Shown one piece after another: positions 63,998-64,000 of a stretch of 64,000 nt of DNA. The translations under genes were made by a program, and so were the position numbers. This stretch comes from Microcoleus sp. FACHB-672 (GTDB lineage Bacteria; Cyanobacteriota; Cyanobacteriia; Cyanobacteriales; Oscillatoriaceae): contig NZ_JACJOU010000013.1 in NCBI RefSeq assembly GCF_014695725.1, positions 248,001-312,000 on the forward strand, written 5' to 3'. Below the pieces are notes generated by a model. That model had not been told where the DNA came from. It searched no databases and saw only the letters and a program-made list of their open reading frames with translations. The stretch's first letter is position 1, and the number at the start of each line of letters is the position of its first letter.

Positions 63998-64000
63998 CTT

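Overview
The window is a stretch of chromosome from a filamentous cyanobacterium, most likely from the Oscillatoriales (Microcoleus-like). The evidence is a set of cyanobacterial families (DUF1830, DUF4079, DUF3318, DUF3352, DUF1350, DUF4168, a long RibBA, a CSP41-like epimerase, CofH for the deazaflavin chromophore), scattered HIP1 octamers (GCGATCGC) and cyanobacterial intergenic repeats. The hexamer GCCGGC is strikingly over-represented in genes and spacers alike. No tRNA, rRNA, complete insertion sequence or complete CRISPR-Cas locus was seen. Assignments come from reading motifs and remembered family sequences; no database search was run.

Layout. 1-554: orphan pair of CRISPR-type repeats. 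555-5627: a 1690-residue protein with a coiled-coil N-terminus, a long acidic region rich in DLF motifs and an actin/Hsp70-fold C-terminus. 6.2-16.4 kb: sugar transferase, pgsA, stress-type membrane and PRC-barrel/DUF2382 proteins, an SLH-domain protein, CSP41-like epimerase, surE, a DUF4168 protein, holA and a 2H phosphoesterase. 16.5-23.7 kb: cobH, ftsI with a small FtsL-like gene upstream, a small lipoprotein behind an apparently structured leader, a GST and ribBA. 23.7-25.3 kb is largely empty. 25.3-37.1 kb: argC, a radical SAM protein, membrane proteins, an ABC ATPase, a ROK kinase, an orphan peptide-type permease, a DUF3352 protein and cofH.

37.2-45.4 kb holds five consecutive same-strand genes: an acyltransferase, two GT39-type membrane glycosyltransferases flanking a GT2-GtrA protein, and a secreted SGNH-like protein. 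Together they look like an envelope glycan assembly and acylation module. 45.6-52.9 kb: DUF3318, a CNT nucleoside transporter, a zinc-ribbon protein, a GAF-PAS-GGDEF-EAL protein and a PAS histidine kinase. 53.9-56.4 kb: DUF1350 hydrolase-like protein, a HTH-GrpE fusion, Dps and sulfiredoxin, an oxidative/protein-stress neighbourhood. 56.6-59.4 kb: a TPR-CHAT protease gene broken in frame by two TAA codons. 59.7-63.9 kb: Uma2 nuclease, a phosphoribulokinase paralogue, a membrane GTPase and a DUF937 protein.

The best candidates for something new are the giant actin-fold protein, the structured leader at about 20210-20340, the nested palindromic block at about 56498-56591, and the twice-interrupted but frame-preserved CHAT gene.
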